DNA of 64,000 bases from Pseudomonas rustica (GTDB lineage Bacteria; Pseudomonadota; Gammaproteobacteria; Pseudomonadales; Pseudomonadaceae): assembly GCF_018336155.1 (NCBI RefSeq), contig NZ_JAGYHF010000002.1:434001-498000 (forward strand). Direction: 5' to 3'. A program made the translations under genes and the position numbers. The notes beneath the pieces were generated by a model. The model searched no databases, was not told the origin of the DNA, and worked only from the letters and a program-made list of their open reading frames with translations. How positions within the stretch are numbered: position 1 is the stretch's first letter; every line of letters starts with the position of its first letter. Of the stretch, positions 23,156 through 33,300 are shown piece by piece.

Positions 23156-25204
23156 CTACTCAACAATCGCCTTCAACAACGCATCACGCGCATCCTGGTA
23201 GAACTGGATGTCGATCTTCGTCGCCATGTCATCAGATAGGTCGTACAACTGGCGCCTAGCGGTTACCGGCATCAGCAGCGCACTGGCTCCCTTTTCAACC
23301 GCCAGCTCAGCGATATTTACAGCACTGCTGATCGGCTCGATGGAACCACCCAGGTTGATTTCGCCGACTACGATCAGACCGCCCTTAACCGACTTTTTAA
23401 GCAGGCTGCTGCACATGGCAATCAGCGCTGCCATGCCTAGCTTGGAGCCGCGCTTTGAGGCGTCGAAACCTCTAAGCTGCACGGAGAATTCGTGGGCACG
23501 TGGATCGCGGTCACCAATGAGTTGAGTTGCTCTGGAATACAGGTTCTGCTCTGCATAGCGCAGCGATTCTTTAAACGCTGCGGGGGCCGGGTTATTGAGA
23601 ATGCGCACACCAGAGCCTGGGCCTTCATTCACCTCGATGCGATAGAGGCCGGCGTTATCGTCGATATCGGCACCGCCTTCGCTGATAGCCCAGATCTGGC
23701 CTGGCTCCAGTGGATCATCACCAATTTCGTTGTTAGCGCGCAGCTCCGGTGTGGCAACAAACTTCTCCACGCCGTCGGCACCAATGAAATAGCTAAAATG
23801 CGTGTTGCGGAACTCGGCGGCACCAACGCGCTTTTGCTGTTCCTTGACTCGACGGCGCACCTCCAAACCCAGACGGGTTGCCCACTCCAGATCTTCGTCG
23901 GACACAGCCATTTCCGGATCCGGGGACATCAGCTTGAGCAGACCTGAGACGGTCTTGTTAACCGCGTTGGTGTCCCGCCCACTCAGCGCCCCGCCTAAGT
24001 GAACGCGATTCTGCATAGCGGACACACGACTCTGAAAACGCAAGCGGCTCATGCATTCGGAGAAAAAATCACTGACCAGACCAAAATGGTCGGTGGTCAG
24101 ATTTTTATTCATTTTGGGCACATCCCAGCCAGGCAGGTAGCAATGGATGCGATCCATCCAGGCCGTGTCGTCACGCATTTCCGCAGGCAGCGGGCCAAAC
24201 AGATGACCCACTCGCTGCTGGTGCTCTACATCGACATCGAAGTTGCCGACAAACACCATGGAGCCGTCGGCGCGGATACTCTCTTTACCTCGGCTAAACT
24301 CGCCCGACTCCATGTAGCCCTTCATGATGTTGATCCCTTCCTTGGTATCGAAAGAGATGCCGCTAACCTCATCAAAGCAGACCACGTCGTACTGACACAC
24401 CAGGCCGCGCTGGCCGCTGGCATTGTTCACGAACATTTTGGCGATGGTAGCTTTGCCGCCGGAAATCAGGTGGGAATAAGGCGAAACTTGCTGGAACAAG
24501 TGACTCTTACCTGTGCCACGCGGCCCAAGCTCAACCATGTTGTAGTTGCGTTCAACGAACGGAACCATCCGCAGTAGGATGGCGTCCTTGGCACGCTGTG
24601 AGAGCTCACTTGGTTCCAAACCGATCGAGCGAACCAGAAAATCCCGCCACTCTTCGCTGCTGAATTGAGTTCGTGCCTCGGCCATTACGTCCAGCACATT
24701 GCGATTGGACATCTGGATGGGGCGCAACTCGGCAATACCGAAGGCGTTGCCTTTCTCTTCCGCAATGACGCTGTCGTACGTTAGCGTCACCTCAGCATAG
24801 AAGCCCCCGGTCAGCAGACGCTCGTTATCGTCGACAACTTTATCTGGGATGCGAACTCGGCTGAGGTTCAAGCTGGGTAGCGAGGCAAGGTAGCCACCTT
24901 CTTTTTCAACAAAGCGCACGCTGACAATATCGATCAGTTTGGCCGAGCCAGTTTTATACGCGCGCGCTTTAAACAGTTCCTCCTCGCCAGCACGCACAGT
25001 GCGATCCGAGAGCTGTCGCTGGACGATCTCCAACCCCTCCTCAATTTCAACAGGATCGGTAGAGGCGCAGTACCTGCCCAACATAAATTCGACAACATAG
25101 GTCGGAACCGGAAATTGGCGGGCAAAGGTCCTAACCAGATCTTTGCGCACGATGTAGCCTTCAAAGGTCGAGGCCGCTTTGTTATCTAATAAGTCCAATT
25201 CCAC
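23156..25204 (-). CDS. brxL: BREX protein BrxL (AAA+/Lon-like)
   Basis: 682 residues. An N-terminal domain (1-200) precedes the AAA+ motor with Walker A ELGPRGTGKSH (227-235), YDVVCFDEVSGISFD as Walker B, and FVGNFDVD as sensor. The C-terminal Lon-like domain contains RGSKLGMAALIAMCSSLLKK and GEINLGGSIEPISSAVNIAE. The usual Lon Ser and Lys positions are occupied by Lys and Val by simple alignment, so a peptidase role is unlikely here. BrxL forms rings on DNA and is required for phage blocking in type I BREX. Confidence 0.9.
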   Translation of the reverse strand: MELDLLDNKAASTFEGYIVRKDLVRTFARQFPVPTYVVEFMLGRYCASTDPVEIEEGLEIVQRQLSDRTVRAGEEELFKARAYKTGSAKLIDIVSVRFVEKEGGYLASLPSLNLSRVRIPDKVVDDNERLLTGGFYAEVTLTYDSVIAEEKGNAFGIAELRPIQMSNRNVLDVMAEARTQFSSEEWRDFLVRSIGLEPSELSQRAKDAILLRMVPFVERNYNMVELGPRGTGKSHLFQQVSPYSHLISGGKATIAKMFVNNASGQRGLVCQYDVVCFDEVSGISFDTKEGINIMKGYMESGEFSRGKESIRADGSMVFVGNFDVDVEHQQRVGHLFGPLPAEMRDDTAWMDRIHCYLPGWDVPKMNKNLTTDHFGLVSDFFSECMSRLRFQSRVSAMQNRVHLGGALSGRDTNAVNKTVSGLLKLMSPDPEMAVSDEDLEWATRLGLEVRRRVKEQQKRVGAAEFRNTHFSYFIGADGVEKFVATPELRANNEIGDDPLEPGQIWAISEGGADIDDNAGLYRIEVNEGPGSGVRILNNPAPAAFKESLRYAEQNLYSRATQLIGDRDPRAHEFSVQLRGFDASKRGSKLGMAALIAMCSSLLKKSVKGGLIVVGEINLGGSIEPISSAVNIAELAVEKGASALLMPVTARRQLYDLSDDMATKIDIQFYQDARDALLKAIVE

Positions 25205-27523
25205 TTATTCGCCTCCTACCAGCGTCGGTAGCTTCGCTAAAACGTTGCCTTGCTCATCCAGCAGCACCAGCACGGCGGAAGTATGTTCGTACTGGTCATC
25301 GACCATCAGGCTGCACTTTCCATCTTTTAGGGGCTTGCGCTTACTTATTTCAGAGCCTGCATCGGCCGCATGCGTTCTGAGCACTGCCATCACAGACTCG
25401 GATGCAGTCTGCGCCTGGATCTTGCACGTGAGCCCAAGCCAACGCAGATCAGAAAGCGTGGCCGAGGTGGTAGCGCTCGTGGCGGGACTCTGTGTACTGC
25501 GAACTTCAATCACCGGCGTCAAACATTCCTGCAAGCTCAGACCACCGTGGTCGTAGTGTTGTCCGGCTTTGAAGCTACAGGCGCCTGGGGCCATGGCGAT
25601 GCTGACAGCGCTGTTCCAGTACCAACCGACCTGCTGATAACCACTGTCGACAGAGTCTTTGATAACCGCACAGCGGCCCCAGCGAGTTTCAGTTAAATGC
25701 TTGGCCAGTTCGACCTTGGCCATAGATGCTGGGGTCAGCATCCAACCGTGGTCGGTGACGATACGGATCTTGCGCCAACCTGCAGCCAGAAGCTCCTCAA
25801 CCCGCTCCTGCACCTCAGCCAGCAAGGTATCAATCCGGGCAGCCAGCTTTAGACCCTTTACATGACCTTCTTTGTCGATATCGCCGCTTTGTACCCAGGC
25901 ATTGGAAGTCGGGTCGCCCGAATCCCCCTCTTCCAAATACTGCCAGCCTTTTTCCTGCAAAAACTTCTTCAGGTAGTAGCTAGAGAAGTCCGTATCGTTG
26001 TCCAGTAAGCTGGGCTCAAAATCGCGGTCAGTGGTTCTGCCGGTCAGGCGATCATGCACCGGTGTAATCGCCGCTTTAGCTGTTGCGGTTACCGAAGGCA
26101 AGGCCGCCCAAGTTGCCGAGAGCCGCACATCACCCAAGTGCTGCAGCGCCTGATTCAGTCTCTGGGCAATGTCGTAACGCAGGCCGTCGACAAAGAAAAC
26201 CACCTCGCCAGCCACCGCATACTCAGCTGTGGCTTCATTGACCTGGTTGCTGCCCGGATACCCCTTCGACCGGACCAAGCCTTGGAAATTGCGTGTCACC
26301 TCATCCAGCCATGGCGTGTAAATCAGCGCCAGAACTTGCTGCACCAACACTTGTTGGCTCGCGGGTAATGGGCAAGCCAAGGCTTTGAGTACCTGATCGT
26401 CTGCCTGCCAATATTGCTCCCGGTACTGCACGGCCATTTCATCCGCATCAGAACCTGAAAACACCTTGGCCGTTTTTTCAGCCACCTGGCTCAAGTGGCC
26501 AAGCGCGCCTGCCAAAGGAGCCAGATCAAGCTCTGACCATACCCAACTGCGCCGCTTAGCATGCCTCTGCTCCAGAGTCTTAAGGCTCTGCCGGGCCTTA
26601 TCGCATCCTCCTTGCAACAATTGCTGGAGTGATAGTTCGAGATCTTTCTCTTCACTGGCATTGATAGCGGGATAGCTAGCGCCATCAGCAGCAAGATCCG
26701 GCTGCACTTTCAGCAACAACTCCGGCAAATGCGGGTAATGCTGACAAGACTCTGTGTAACGCTGCCAAACACTGTGCCAAATACCCTGATGCTGGCACAG
26801 CAGCTCGGCAGCTGTTAGCACACCATCTTGCTCAGGGCTGAAGTGATACTCGGTTTCACAGATACCGGCCAGGGCCTGCCAACGCGAGGCATCCCAGCGC
26901 TCACGGCAGCTCTTGCTGTCATTCATCCAACTGAGCAGATCACGCACCGGGTCGCTGCTTACCAGCTTATTGAAGTCTGCCGCCTCTAGGCGTCGGTTGC
27001 TCAGTTCTTCGCGCTCATTTTCAAGAATTTCAGGCAGAACACGCAGCATGGCCTGTTGGGCTTTTTCGTCTTTGGCGACATCTAGTCCTGCGCCACCGTT
27101 ACTGGAAACCAGGAAGGCATTCACCGTCCAGTCTCGACCTGAGTTGCTGTAGATCCACCAACAGCCTCGATATTGCAGCTCTGCTAGCGGTTTAAGGGCA
27201 TCCGGACAAGAACCGATAGCGCGCAAATCGCGGCGCTCCACGCCTGGCAAATACACTATCGGAGTTCGATCAGACGGCAATACGATTTCAGGTAGAACGC
27301 CATCGACCACACACTTGATCCAAATAGCCGGCCCGGTCTTCTTCTCGGGCGCATACTCACCCAACACGATCAGCTCCGGCATTGCGGCCTGTAATAGAGG
27401 CAGTGCGGGCGCCCACTGGCACAGCTTGTCTGTCCAGAGGATCACGCTGGGCGCGACTTGCACATTGGTGTTGTAGGCTGCGCTTCCGCGGATCTCGGCG
27501 GCCAGCAAATCGATCAGTTTCAT
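25205..27523 (-). CDS. pglZ: BREX phosphatase-like protein PglZ (type A)
   Basis: 772 residues, directly abutting brxL. The alkaline-phosphatase-superfamily metal motifs are visible: EVVFFVDGLRYDIAQRLN (near 445), IRIVTDHGWMLTP (near 590) and HYDHGGLSLQECLTPVIEV (near 657). TATAKAAITPV near residue 480 carries the Thr that precedes the metal site. The N-terminal half is helical and variable. PglZ is the hallmark of BREX; it is needed for both methylation and exclusion, though its reaction is not settled. Confidence 0.9.
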   Translation of the reverse strand: MKLIDLLAAEIRGSAAYNTNVQVAPSVILWTDKLCQWAPALPLLQAAMPELIVLGEYAPEKKTGPAIWIKCVVDGVLPEIVLPSDRTPIVYLPGVERRDLRAIGSCPDALKPLAELQYRGCWWIYSNSGRDWTVNAFLVSSNGGAGLDVAKDEKAQQAMLRVLPEILENEREELSNRRLEAADFNKLVSSDPVRDLLSWMNDSKSCRERWDASRWQALAGICETEYHFSPEQDGVLTAAELLCQHQGIWHSVWQRYTESCQHYPHLPELLLKVQPDLAADGASYPAINASEEKDLELSLQQLLQGGCDKARQSLKTLEQRHAKRRSWVWSELDLAPLAGALGHLSQVAEKTAKVFSGSDADEMAVQYREQYWQADDQVLKALACPLPASQQVLVQQVLALIYTPWLDEVTRNFQGLVRSKGYPGSNQVNEATAEYAVAGEVVFFVDGLRYDIAQRLNQALQHLGDVRLSATWAALPSVTATAKAAITPVHDRLTGRTTDRDFEPSLLDNDTDFSSYYLKKFLQEKGWQYLEEGDSGDPTSNAWVQSGDIDKEGHVKGLKLAARIDTLLAEVQERVEELLAAGWRKIRIVTDHGWMLTPASMAKVELAKHLTETRWGRCAVIKDSVDSGYQQVGWYWNSAVSIAMAPGACSFKAGQHYDHGGLSLQECLTPVIEVRSTQSPATSATTSATLSDLRWLGLTCKIQAQTASESVMAVLRTHAADAGSEISKRKPLKDGKCSLMVDDQYEHTSAVLVLLDEQGNVLAKLPTLVGGE

Positions 27524-27554
27524 GGCATTCCTTGGAATTCGTTAAAGGCCTGGG

Positions 27555-29348
27555 TCATGTCGCAGTAACCACCAACGGATACTTCCCCAGCACCTCTTGC
27601 ACCAGCTGCTCAGTCCTCGCCTTCAGCTTCTCCACGGTCCAACTGCTCTCTGTAGCCAGTGCTTGGTTCAGATAGAGGCCGTTGTTGTAACCCACCTTGC
27701 GGCCTTGGCTATCGGTGCGGCTCTTCTTCTCTTCAAAGCTCTTGTTGCCCAGTGCGCTGTTGTAGCCAGATATAGTCAGGTTGCCCAGGCAATGGGCGTA
27801 GGTCTGCCGGTGCTGCTCGGCCAAGCTAGCATCGCCATCGGCAATCATCTGCACCCAACAGCTGGGAATGTTTTCGCCCTGGGGGAAGATATGCTCGATG
27901 GTCCAAACGTACTGTTTGCCTTTCAGTGCCCACAGATCGACCTGGGTTTCGCGGGTCATACGGCTTTCTTCAAGGGCGCAGAGCACAAAGCGGCAGACCG
28001 CCTTGTTGTCTTCGTAGATTGGACCTTTGAGGCTTTTCTCGAACTGCTCATCACTGGCGCTATCGGCTTTGAGCCTGTGCTGAATATGATTGACCACATC
28101 GCCAGCACGCAGCGCCAGGATCGCCTCAGCCACATCCATGAAAATACGGGTCAGATCACGAGTAGGCGGCAGGTCGGTCGTGTTGCGGCGAACAAAGAAG
28201 GCAATCAGGAAACCCACAACCTGTTCCAGGTGTTCATGCTGTAGTTCCAGCTCGGTTTGGCGCTCCATCAGCACCATCAGCAGCAAATAAGCGGCGGCAC
28301 CTTGGATGCGGTCCAGCGATAGCAGCAGGCTGGAGAGCTTGGGCTGCTCAGGTACAGCACGGTAGCCAACAATTTGGGCATAGCTGTTGGACAGACGAAT
28401 CATGGTGTGCAGAAAGCCCTCGGCATCATGGGCGATCAGCTTTTCATACACTTGCATTAGGTTCGACTTGGTAGCCACCGGTACTGAAACGACATCCTTC
28501 AAATCGGGTTTGAACGCGTTGTAATACTGGCGGAAGAAACGCTCCTGCACGGCGTAGTCATCACCCAGAGCGTCAATCACCTTCTTCCAGCGGTTGTACT
28601 GCTTGTCGATGCTGCCGGAGTCTTTGGACTCCAGAACTGCCAGTAACTTGTTCTTGATCAGGTCAATGGCCGTCAGCGGTACACCGCGATTGTTCAGCGA
28701 CTCGAACAGAGTATAGGCATCGGAATGCCCGGCGACCTCGATCTTAACCAGGGTGGCGGTGTTAACTTTTTCCAACAGAGCCTGCAAGCTGGCAATGGGG
28801 TCAGCGCAGTGCTCCAGGTACAGCTCAATGCGGCTGATAAAATGCCGGAAGGCTTTCAGCACCCGCCGATTACCGGCATTCGGCACAGTCTCCACATCGT
28901 CCAAAATCCCGGTCTGGCCGAGCACCGCGAAGTAGTCCTGTTGGTTGTTGTTCTGCACCTGAGGGATCAGACGTGCCTGATCCTGCTTTTTCTTCAGCAC
29001 CAGCTTGTGCTTAAGGTTATGCAGTTCAATCTGCTGATCCATGCCCAGATTCGGCAGGGTACGGTAACTCTGATAAATCGCGGCCAGTAGCAAAGACAGC
29101 GTGGTCATGCGCTGTTGCCCATCGACCAGTTCCAGGCTTTGCACCGTCAGGGCATCTTGCGACTGGTTGATGCAGATGATCGAGCCGAGGAAGTAATGCA
29201 GCTCGTTATCCAACAGATCCTCGAACAGCGCATCCCACTGCGCACGACTCCAGGTGTACTCACGCTGGTAGCGCGGTATGGCATACACCACCCCGCTCTC
29301 GATATCGAGCAGAGTGGAAACTGGGTAGTTGTAGACGGACTTGATCAT
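27555..29348 (-). CDS. DUF262/DUF1524 (GmrSD-like) nuclease embedded in BREX
   Basis: 597 residues. The ParB-like DUF262 domain has IPRYQREYTWSRAQWDALFE (near 22-42) and LVDGQQRMTTLSLLL (near 74-88; the DGQQR NTPase motif). The C-terminal DUF1524 HNH-type domain shows TIEHIFPQGEN (near 484), LGNLTISGYNSALGNKSFEE and YNNGLYLNQ. GmrSD-type enzymes restrict DNA with modified bases; BrxU is the related enzyme found beside some BREX loci. It is coupled by 4 bases to the DUF932-like gene upstream. Confidence 0.9.
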   Translation of the reverse strand: MIKSVYNYPVSTLLDIESGVVYAIPRYQREYTWSRAQWDALFEDLLDNELHYFLGSIICINQSQDALTVQSLELVDGQQRMTTLSLLLAAIYQSYRTLPNLGMDQQIELHNLKHKLVLKKKQDQARLIPQVQNNNQQDYFAVLGQTGILDDVETVPNAGNRRVLKAFRHFISRIELYLEHCADPIASLQALLEKVNTATLVKIEVAGHSDAYTLFESLNNRGVPLTAIDLIKNKLLAVLESKDSGSIDKQYNRWKKVIDALGDDYAVQERFFRQYYNAFKPDLKDVVSVPVATKSNLMQVYEKLIAHDAEGFLHTMIRLSNSYAQIVGYRAVPEQPKLSSLLLSLDRIQGAAAYLLLMVLMERQTELELQHEHLEQVVGFLIAFFVRRNTTDLPPTRDLTRIFMDVAEAILALRAGDVVNHIQHRLKADSASDEQFEKSLKGPIYEDNKAVCRFVLCALEESRMTRETQVDLWALKGKQYVWTIEHIFPQGENIPSCWVQMIADGDASLAEQHRQTYAHCLGNLTISGYNSALGNKSFEEKKSRTDSQGRKVGYNNGLYLNQALATESSWTVEKLKARTEQLVQEVLGKYPLVVTAT

Positions 29349-30322
29349 AGTTTGGCGATGGCCTCCGCTGTAGCCAGGTTGTCAGCCAAATAGGTTTCGA
29401 AGGTGAAATCTCGCCGTTCGATCTGATCGACAAAGTCATTAATCCAGTCGCCCGCTTTATGCTGAAAACCATCCATCATGGTTTCCGGTGAGATGACACC
29501 TACCGGCCGGCTGGCGTAGTCGGTCAGCACATTCAGCACTGCATAGCCCTGCTCGCCCATCTTCACAAAGTAGTCACTGGACAAATCTGCAATAGCCTGG
29601 CGGAACTGCCGCAGCTCATCGGCTCTGCGCGGCTTGATAGGGGTGTCGCTCGGCAGGCGCACATCGAACACCTTGCAAGCCAACGGCAGCATCCAGCACG
29701 CAGGCACATGGAAGCGCTGAAGGTTGCGTAGCTTGCCGACAAATAGCTTCTCAAGAGCCTTTATGTCACCAAGGTTCTCTTGCCAGCGGCGCATGCCATC
29801 TTGCAATTGCTTGGTATGGGCAAAGCTGATTTCCACGCTTTTACCGCCGAATATCAGCCCATTCAGACATATCCAACGGCAAAAGCCGATTTCAAAACGC
29901 AGGCGACGGGTGCGGTTATAGCTGTTGGTAATGCGCACAAAGGGCACCCAGCGCTCGTTGGCCCAGGCTTCAAAGTCACTGCCCTTGTGGATCAGGTCGA
30001 TATGACAGAAGGACCGCGATTTGGGCATGGTTACATTCAGGCACGCCATATCTTCCAGAGCGGTGAAATCGAACACCGACTTCAGCGCTTCTGCAGCCAG
30101 CTCATAGGCTTGCTGGTTGGTGACCAAGTGGTAATCCTCGGTCACTACGGCAAAGACATTCCCGCCGTCGATATCTACCACCGCCTGGTGGCGAGGTAAC
30201 GCTTGATAGGCCGAGGCATTAAACAAGTCGCCGCCCTGGCCTGTTGCCTCAATAAAAACCGGCTTCAAGGCGACAGGGAAAAACGCCACTGCTGGGTCCA
30301 TTGCAGTCCATTTACGTTCCAT
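29345..30322 (-). CDS. DUF932-like protein embedded in BREX
   Basis: 325 residues. The signature GGNVFAVVTEDYHLVTNQQA (about 54-73) matches the DUF932 core, and CHIDLIHKGSDFEAWANERW, then RITNSYNRTRRLRFEIGFCR and WICLNGLIFGG follow as in the longer DUF932 relatives. It is placed four bases after pglX and overlaps the DUF262 gene by four. Function unknown; the tight coupling with a DUF262 nuclease suggests a two-gene module. It is a distant paralogue of the DUF932 gene at 15669. Confidence 0.75.
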   Translation of the reverse strand: MERKWTAMDPAVAFFPVALKPVFIEATGQGGDLFNASAYQALPRHQAVVDIDGGNVFAVVTEDYHLVTNQQAYELAAEALKSVFDFTALEDMACLNVTMPKSRSFCHIDLIHKGSDFEAWANERWVPFVRITNSYNRTRRLRFEIGFCRWICLNGLIFGGKSVEISFAHTKQLQDGMRRWQENLGDIKALEKLFVGKLRNLQRFHVPACWMLPLACKVFDVRLPSDTPIKPRRADELRQFRQAIADLSSDYFVKMGEQGYAVLNVLTDYASRPVGVISPETMMDGFQHKAGDWINDFVDQIERRDFTFETYLADNLATAEAIAKL

Positions 30323-30326
30323 GTAT

Positions 30327-33300
30327 TCAGTCCCTCGCTTTGCGCTTATCAGCCAGCGTCAGGTGGTGATCGTTGATCCGCGCACCTTCGCCTTCGTCGT
30401 ATTGCAGGCCGAGGGTGTACCACGGGGCAGACTCGACGTCTTTGCCGCGGTCTTTGGTCCATTTGATGTTCGGCATCCAGCGCAGGATACCGGCGCCTTT
30501 TTTGCCGACGGCGCGGGCGCTGAGGAATGGGCGGATGTTGAGGCGCACGCCGTCGTTGAGGTCAGGGGTCCAGCCGATGGGTTGTTCGGCCAGGGGCTTC
30601 CAGCGCACGAAGATGTCGTAGGGCGCTTCGCCTTCGAGGATGGCTTCCAGTTCGCGCTTAAGGGCTTCGGCGGCCAGTAGGCGTTCCTGGGCACCGTCTT
30701 CGCTGCTGGCCATCCCGCTTTGCTGGGTGCGGATCCAGTCGCCCAAGTAGGTGTATATCAGGCGTTCGAGGCCAGCTTTATCGAGCTTATGGTAATTAAC
30801 CAGGGCGCTGAAGCCGTCTTTGAGGCCGTCCCAGATGTGCCAGATAAACGGCCGATGCTGGAACAGTTTGCAGTGCTGTTCGAAGAACTTATCGCGCAGC
30901 CAGAGGCTGAGGGACTTGCTGCCGACGGTTTCCAACAGCCGGTTTTTCAACGGCGTGGTCCAGGCGTCGCCATAGGCGGCTTGCAGCAAAGCTTCCAGGC
31001 GCTGGTCGGCGGCCTTTTCGCCACGCACGGCAGGCAGACAGACAATGCCGTCGTCATCTACATAGGGATCCAACTTCAGGCAACGCTGTACCCACTCTCG
31101 CTGCTCTGTGGCCAGCTCCATCTCCGGACCCAGCTCCGCCGGCCAGCGGTAGCCCAGCAGGCGCGCAACGGCGACTTGCAGCACGCTGTCATCGATACGC
31201 AACTCACCGTGAGCGGTCCATTTGGTTTTTTCGTCCCAGGTTACCGAGCCACATGGATGACCGTGGAAAATCCATTGAGTGGGGTCATTGGTGTAAGGCT
31301 GGGGCAGGCCTTTGGGGTATTGCTCTGCAGCGACCTTGATCCAATGGTCGAGGTCGAAGGGGACTTTGAGCAGCGTTGACACAGTCACCTTGAGGTTTTT
31401 ATCAATTTTACGAACCTCATCGGAGTAGTAAGTAGACTCACAATAAGCACTAATCGCAGGTAAATACTTATCCGATTTCGGGATGATCATTGCCACGGAC
31501 TGGTCATATAGGTCGCCAACATACGTTGAAGCGGGAAGCTTACCCATTTGACTTATAGCGATCCCTCTTTTTCCCCAGGCTTGATTTCCCCTCCGGTCTG
31601 CATCATGAAGCCGCTCCTTCAGTTCAACAGCCAGCTTTCTCAACTGTCCGGAGCCACCTTCCCATAAAATTATGTTGGACATTCCTCCAAAATGTTTAGA
31701 GTGATCGGTAGTTCTCTGAAAAAATGACCATGCAGGATAATAAGAAGAAGTTACCTCCCAATGGAGTGCTACAAATCTCGGAGTGTCACCATTCAAAATT
31801 CCTGCACTGCAGGCTGTATAACTTTCTAATGTTGGTAATTCTAAATTTCTTTCCTGAAGAGAGATTCTTGCATCACCATGATTGATTGCAACTTTAGAAT
31901 TCAGGATGGTCAGATTTGAACTCATTAGCGATTCGGATTTGCCTTCTGAATTTTTGCAATCAGTTAAGTCTTGACCATTGAAAAACTCCCCTCCCTCAGA
32001 AAGTATTAACAGTAATACATCCGCTCCTACTGACACATCAAAGGCATTCGCCCCCAACTGGCTGAGATGTCTTATACGTCTATCTTTCAGGAGAGAACGG
32101 CGATAATTCTGATATGAACTTTGGTACAACCAGTTCTGGGGCAACACCAAGCATTGTGTTTTTCCTGCACAAAACTGTTCACCCCGTAAAACAAATGTCG
32201 TCGATAAATCAGCCCTGCCATCGGGGAAATTCTTTCTAGAGAAGTCCCTCAAGGCAGCAGATTGCTTTTTTTCACCTAGATATGGCGGATTGGTCATGAC
32301 ACAGTGGTATGTGTTCGACAACAGTTCCGCGGACTTTGCGATACCTTGAGCCACGACCTCAATTTCAACTCTTTGGTCATCTTTTTCAGCTCCCAGTGCT
32401 TTGGTTAAAAGCGGCCCAACTTCTTCCCACGGCAGTTCGAGCAGCGTACCCTTTCCGAGACTTACTTCTGGATTGATAAGACTCCCTAGTAGCGATGCAT
32501 CCTTGAATTGCCGGTAAAGCTCTTCAAGTGCAGACCTAAGGGCTACGTTGTCTCCACCCAATGCCATCCAGTCTTCTTTGGCGGCGCTAATGGACAGGCC
32601 ACTGCAGGCCAGATGCAGCTCAGGCAGGTTACGGTAACCACCGGCATCCTGAAACCGCCAGGCTTCCAGCGCCACCGCAAAGGCGGCCAGTTCCACGCAG
32701 CGCTGATCCAGCTCCAATCCGTGCAGGTTTTCACTCAGCACCCGGTCGATGGCTTGCTGAGCAGTGAGGCTTTCCAGCATCATGCGCATCGGCACTAGCA
32801 TCAAAAACGCCGCTACCAGAAAGTGGCCGGAGCCGCAGCAGGGGTCTAAGGTTTTCAACTCACGCAGCTGTTTAGGCCAAGCATCGAAGGTGCCAGAGGC
32901 GGGCTGCCATCGCTGGGCCGCTCCATCTTTTACAAAGCGCAGATAACTTAGCGGCACGCCTGGGATGGCAGCTTTCTCGCGCAGCTCCTCTTCGCTACCC
33001 GCATTTTGCCAGTCGCTGTCGCTCAGGCGCTGGCCGGCCCACCAAGCACCCAGACTGTTATCGAGCAGAAAACTGACCATATAGGGTTCGGTAAACAGCT
33101 GGGTAACTGGCGAAAGTTCGTCGGCGCCGATCTTAACCTCAGAATCATTGACTTCTTTTTTTCGCTTGCTCTGCCAGAACTGATAAACCCAGCCGAGGCT
33201 GTCCTGGGCCTGAAAGGTTTCCAAGGCCAAGCCAGTCACCAGTTGCTCCAGGCTGCGCTGATGTTCTGGGGCAAAATCCAGCTCGAACACCGGCGAGTCG

